From Pseudoflavonifractor capillosus (lineage in GTDB: Bacteria; Bacillota; Clostridia; Oscillospirales; Oscillospiraceae), in contig NZ_JACSNZ010000002.1 in the NCBI RefSeq assembly GCF_016902575.1, positions 62,001 to 126,000 of the forward strand: a stretch of DNA of 64,000 nucleotides, read 5' to 3'. The notes under the pieces are model-generated. The model did no database searches. It was not told the DNA's origin and saw only the letters and a program-made list of their open reading frames with translations. Made by a program: the position numbers and the translations under genes. Numbering within the stretch: the stretch's first letter is position 1; every line of letters starts with the position of its first letter. Of this stretch, positions 62,547 through 64,000 are shown one piece after another.

Positions 62547-63493
62547 CGTGCGTCACCTCGCTCCCTGTGCTTGGGTTTGAGCGGCTGGCCCTGCTCATCG
62601 TAGTTTTTGGGGTCGGCGGCGGGCGTCTGCCAGCCAAACATAGAGCCTGCCAGCATTGCGGCCTCCTGCGCTTTGGTAACTCCAGAAGCATGGTTTGCGA
62701 TCTCCGCCACCTCCTGATTGGATTTCCCTTTAATTTGCATATCCGAGAGCAAATATCCTTTTTCGCCCCGTGTGATGATAATCAGCTCTCCGCTGGAAGG
62801 AAGAATACTCAAACAGTTGGGCGGTAGAGAAGAACGCAGAGGAATGACACTTCCGTGGGTTTTCTCCAGACGTTCCGCAAACTCGCAGATGTGATAGAGG
62901 GCGCTGGAATATCCGCCGCTGGTTTCAAAATGAGTTTCGTCGATAAAACGGCAGATGCGGTCACGGGTTTCTCCGCCGCCGGTAAAAATGCGGATGCTAT
63001 CGCCGTCCGGGATGCGGAAAATCTCCTTGTAACCGGGGGTAATAAAACGGATGCCCTGCTTGGCCTTTTCCATGTGCTGTTCTAAAAATCGTCCCACATA
63101 GGCATAGAGGTAGAAATTGTAGTCCCCATAGTTGGGATTGCACCGCAGCATATAGGTGTGCTGGTCGGTTTTCAGCTTGAAGCCGTACTCGGTGCAGTAG
63201 TTGCCCGTCATTTCAGCTTCCGGGTGCTGCCGACAATAGCGGGTCATGCTGTCCTGACTGAAAAGCAGCCCGTCCTTCTCCCGCAGGCTGTTGACTACTG
63301 CATCAAACTCCGACTTGAACTCATCGGTTTTATACTCTCCACGGTGGTCAAACCATGAGGTGAAAAACTCTTGACCAGCGCCAAAATCACCGCGCAGGTG
63401 GCCGATACATCCAGTTTGGGCCTCGATCTGGCTGCTCTGGCTGTAAGAGTACATCTGTTCCTGCGGGGTCATGCTGATGATTTCCAGTTCCAT
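62543..63493 (-). CDS. Conserved ICE protein of unknown function
   Basis: A 316-residue soluble protein. Visible blocks include GHLRGDFGAGQEFFTSWFDHR near residue 32, CRQHPEAEMTGNYCTEYGFKLKTDQHTYMLRCNP and a C-terminal GSMFGWQTPAADP. It is one of the set of conserved proteins upstream of the giant gene in Tn1549-like elements; role unknown. Its start overlaps the previous stop by 1 bp. Confidence 0.65.
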   Translation of the reverse strand: MELEIISMTPQEQMYSYSQSSQIEAQTGCIGHLRGDFGAGQEFFTSWFDHRGEYKTDEFKSEFDAVVNSLREKDGLLFSQDSMTRYCRQHPEAEMTGNYCTEYGFKLKTDQHTYMLRCNPNYGDYNFYLYAYVGRFLEQHMEKAKQGIRFITPGYKEIFRIPDGDSIRIFTGGGETRDRICRFIDETHFETSGGYSSALYHICEFAERLEKTHGSVIPLRSSLPPNCLSILPSSGELIIITRGEKGYLLSDMQIKGKSNQEVAEIANHASGVTKAQEAAMLAGSMFGWQTPAADPKNYDEQGQPLKPKHRERGDAR

Positions 63494-64000
63494 TATCGTT
63501 CACGCTCCTTCTTTTTTCGCTGGATAGAAGGCTGACCTTTTCCTTTCAAGTCCTGTTCCCGCGCCTGCCAGTATGCGGGATGATAGGTCTGTAAGCTGCG
63601 GTTGATGACCGTTTCGTATTCGCCGGGGCGGAAATATCGGTTGACGGGAGCCTGATACAGCTTTTTGTCCATCAGTTCCCGCAGGGCTACCGGCTCGTCA
63701 CAGTCCTCCTCGTAGCAGAGCCACGCTCCTTCCACAAAGCCACACTCCTGCGCTTCCTTTCGGAACTCCTTTTTCACCAGCTCCTGACGCACCATAACGC
63801 CGCCATGTCCCGCTGTGCTGACGGAATACGCGCCAGGGCAGAGGGTTTCACAGGTCTGGATTTCTCCCCAAGGGGAATCATCAGGCGCTTCATACACATG
63901 GGTATTCTGCCGTTGTTCCTCCAGACATTGAATTTCCTCTTGCGCCCGTGCAACTAAATCTTTCTGTGCGTCAAACAGAGTGCTGAAATAGTGCCCCCAA
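63493..64000 (-). CDS. Conserved ICE protein, 5' end outside window
   Basis: The frame is open to the right edge. It reads WGHYFSTLFDAQKDLVARAQEE at the edge, then ending in a basic KGKGQPSIQRKKKERER tail. A GTG at 63897 lies mid-frame and is not the start. The visible 168 codons have no recognised motif besides Cys-containing LCPGAYSV and WLCYEEDCDEP. Function unknown. Confidence 0.6.
   Translation of the reverse strand, partial: WGHYFSTLFDAQKDLVARAQEEIQCLEEQRQNTHVYEAPDDSPWGEIQTCETLCPGAYSVSTAGHGGVMVRQELVKKEFRKEAQECGFVEGAWLCYEEDCDEPVALRELMDKKLYQAPVNRYFRPGEYETVINRSLQTYHPAYWQAREQDLKGKGQPSIQRKKKERER

Larger units (their letters stand above)
16744..64000. mobile_element. Tn1549-like integrative and conjugative element (right end outside window)
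   Basis: From the rpsI fragment rightwards all genes fit one ICE: tandem integrases, excisionase-like protein, cargo, and a minus-strand conjugation module (CHAP hydrolase, VirB4, PrgI, TrbL/VirB6-like, Maff2, VirD4, PcfB, MOBP relaxase, MobC) followed by a giant methyltransferase/helicase gene. Gene order and families match Tn1549-like conjugative transposons of clostridia. At least 47 kb is visible. The cargo at 28.2-32.4 kb is markedly richer in A+T than the transfer genes, suggesting separate acquisition. Mobility has not been shown; the helicase gene depends on intron splicing. Confidence 0.85.

Overview
The window joins a G+C-rich clostridial chromosome segment (about 1-16,790) to an integrative and conjugative element (ICE) that runs past the right edge. 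The gene set (UvrA, M32 carboxypeptidase, TIGR01440 protein, DUF421, MATE, glycerate kinase), strong Shine-Dalgarno sites and high G+C suggest a gut Clostridia member, probably Oscillospiraceae; this is inference from gene style only.

Chromosome, 1-16,743: the end of an aldo/keto reductase with a 4Fe-4S tail, uvrA, a small export-type membrane protein, an M32 carboxypeptidase, a YwlG-like protein with an overlapping XRE-TPR regulator, an MFS transporter, a DUF421 protein, a MATE pump, a GDSL esterase, a BlaI/BlaR1-type pair with clear operators, a CPBP membrane protease and glycerate kinase. Most units end in strong hairpin terminators.

ICE left end, 16,744-22,450: a 48-bp copy of the 3' end of rpsI (ribosomal protein S9) sits beside two tandem tyrosine recombinases. 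This marks the attachment site; complete rpsI should lie beyond the far ICE end. Next come an excisionase-like protein, a MazF-like protein with a zinc-ribbon tail, a structured gene-free stretch, a sigma-like protein whose ribosome binding site is buried in a perfect 20-bp stem, an XRE regulator and a Cys-rich KTR protein.

Cargo, 22,450-32,400: a BlaI-BlaR1-controlled MacB-like ABC transporter, then an AT-rich island with a decayed peptide-maturation (RiPP) cassette. The island holds a truncated ABC exporter, a SPASM radical SAM maturase lacking its CxxxCxxC part, an intact TIGR04066-like protein, an acyl-carrier-like protein, an intact Cys-rich precursor and a broken BlaI gene.

Conjugation module, 32,400-46,460, all on the minus strand and Tn1549-like: CHAP hydrolase, sortase B, VirB4, PrgI, TrbL/VirB6-like, Maff2, VirD4, ArdC-like, PcfB, MOBP relaxase, MobC, DUF3789, PcfM and a Toprim protein. 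A cluster of three hairpins at 45,187-45,275 is a candidate oriT.

Accessory and far backbone, 46,600-64,000: a four-gene operon with a DUF3990 (ADP-ribosyltransferase-like) protein behind a promoter and palindromic operator; a frameshifted SLOG gene with a divergent XRE regulator; and a methyltransferase/SNF2 helicase gene of about 2,988 codons. That gene is split by a 2,820-bp group II intron and carries a complete TnpV frame out of phase inside it. Four conserved ICE genes of unknown function follow, the last running off the edge.
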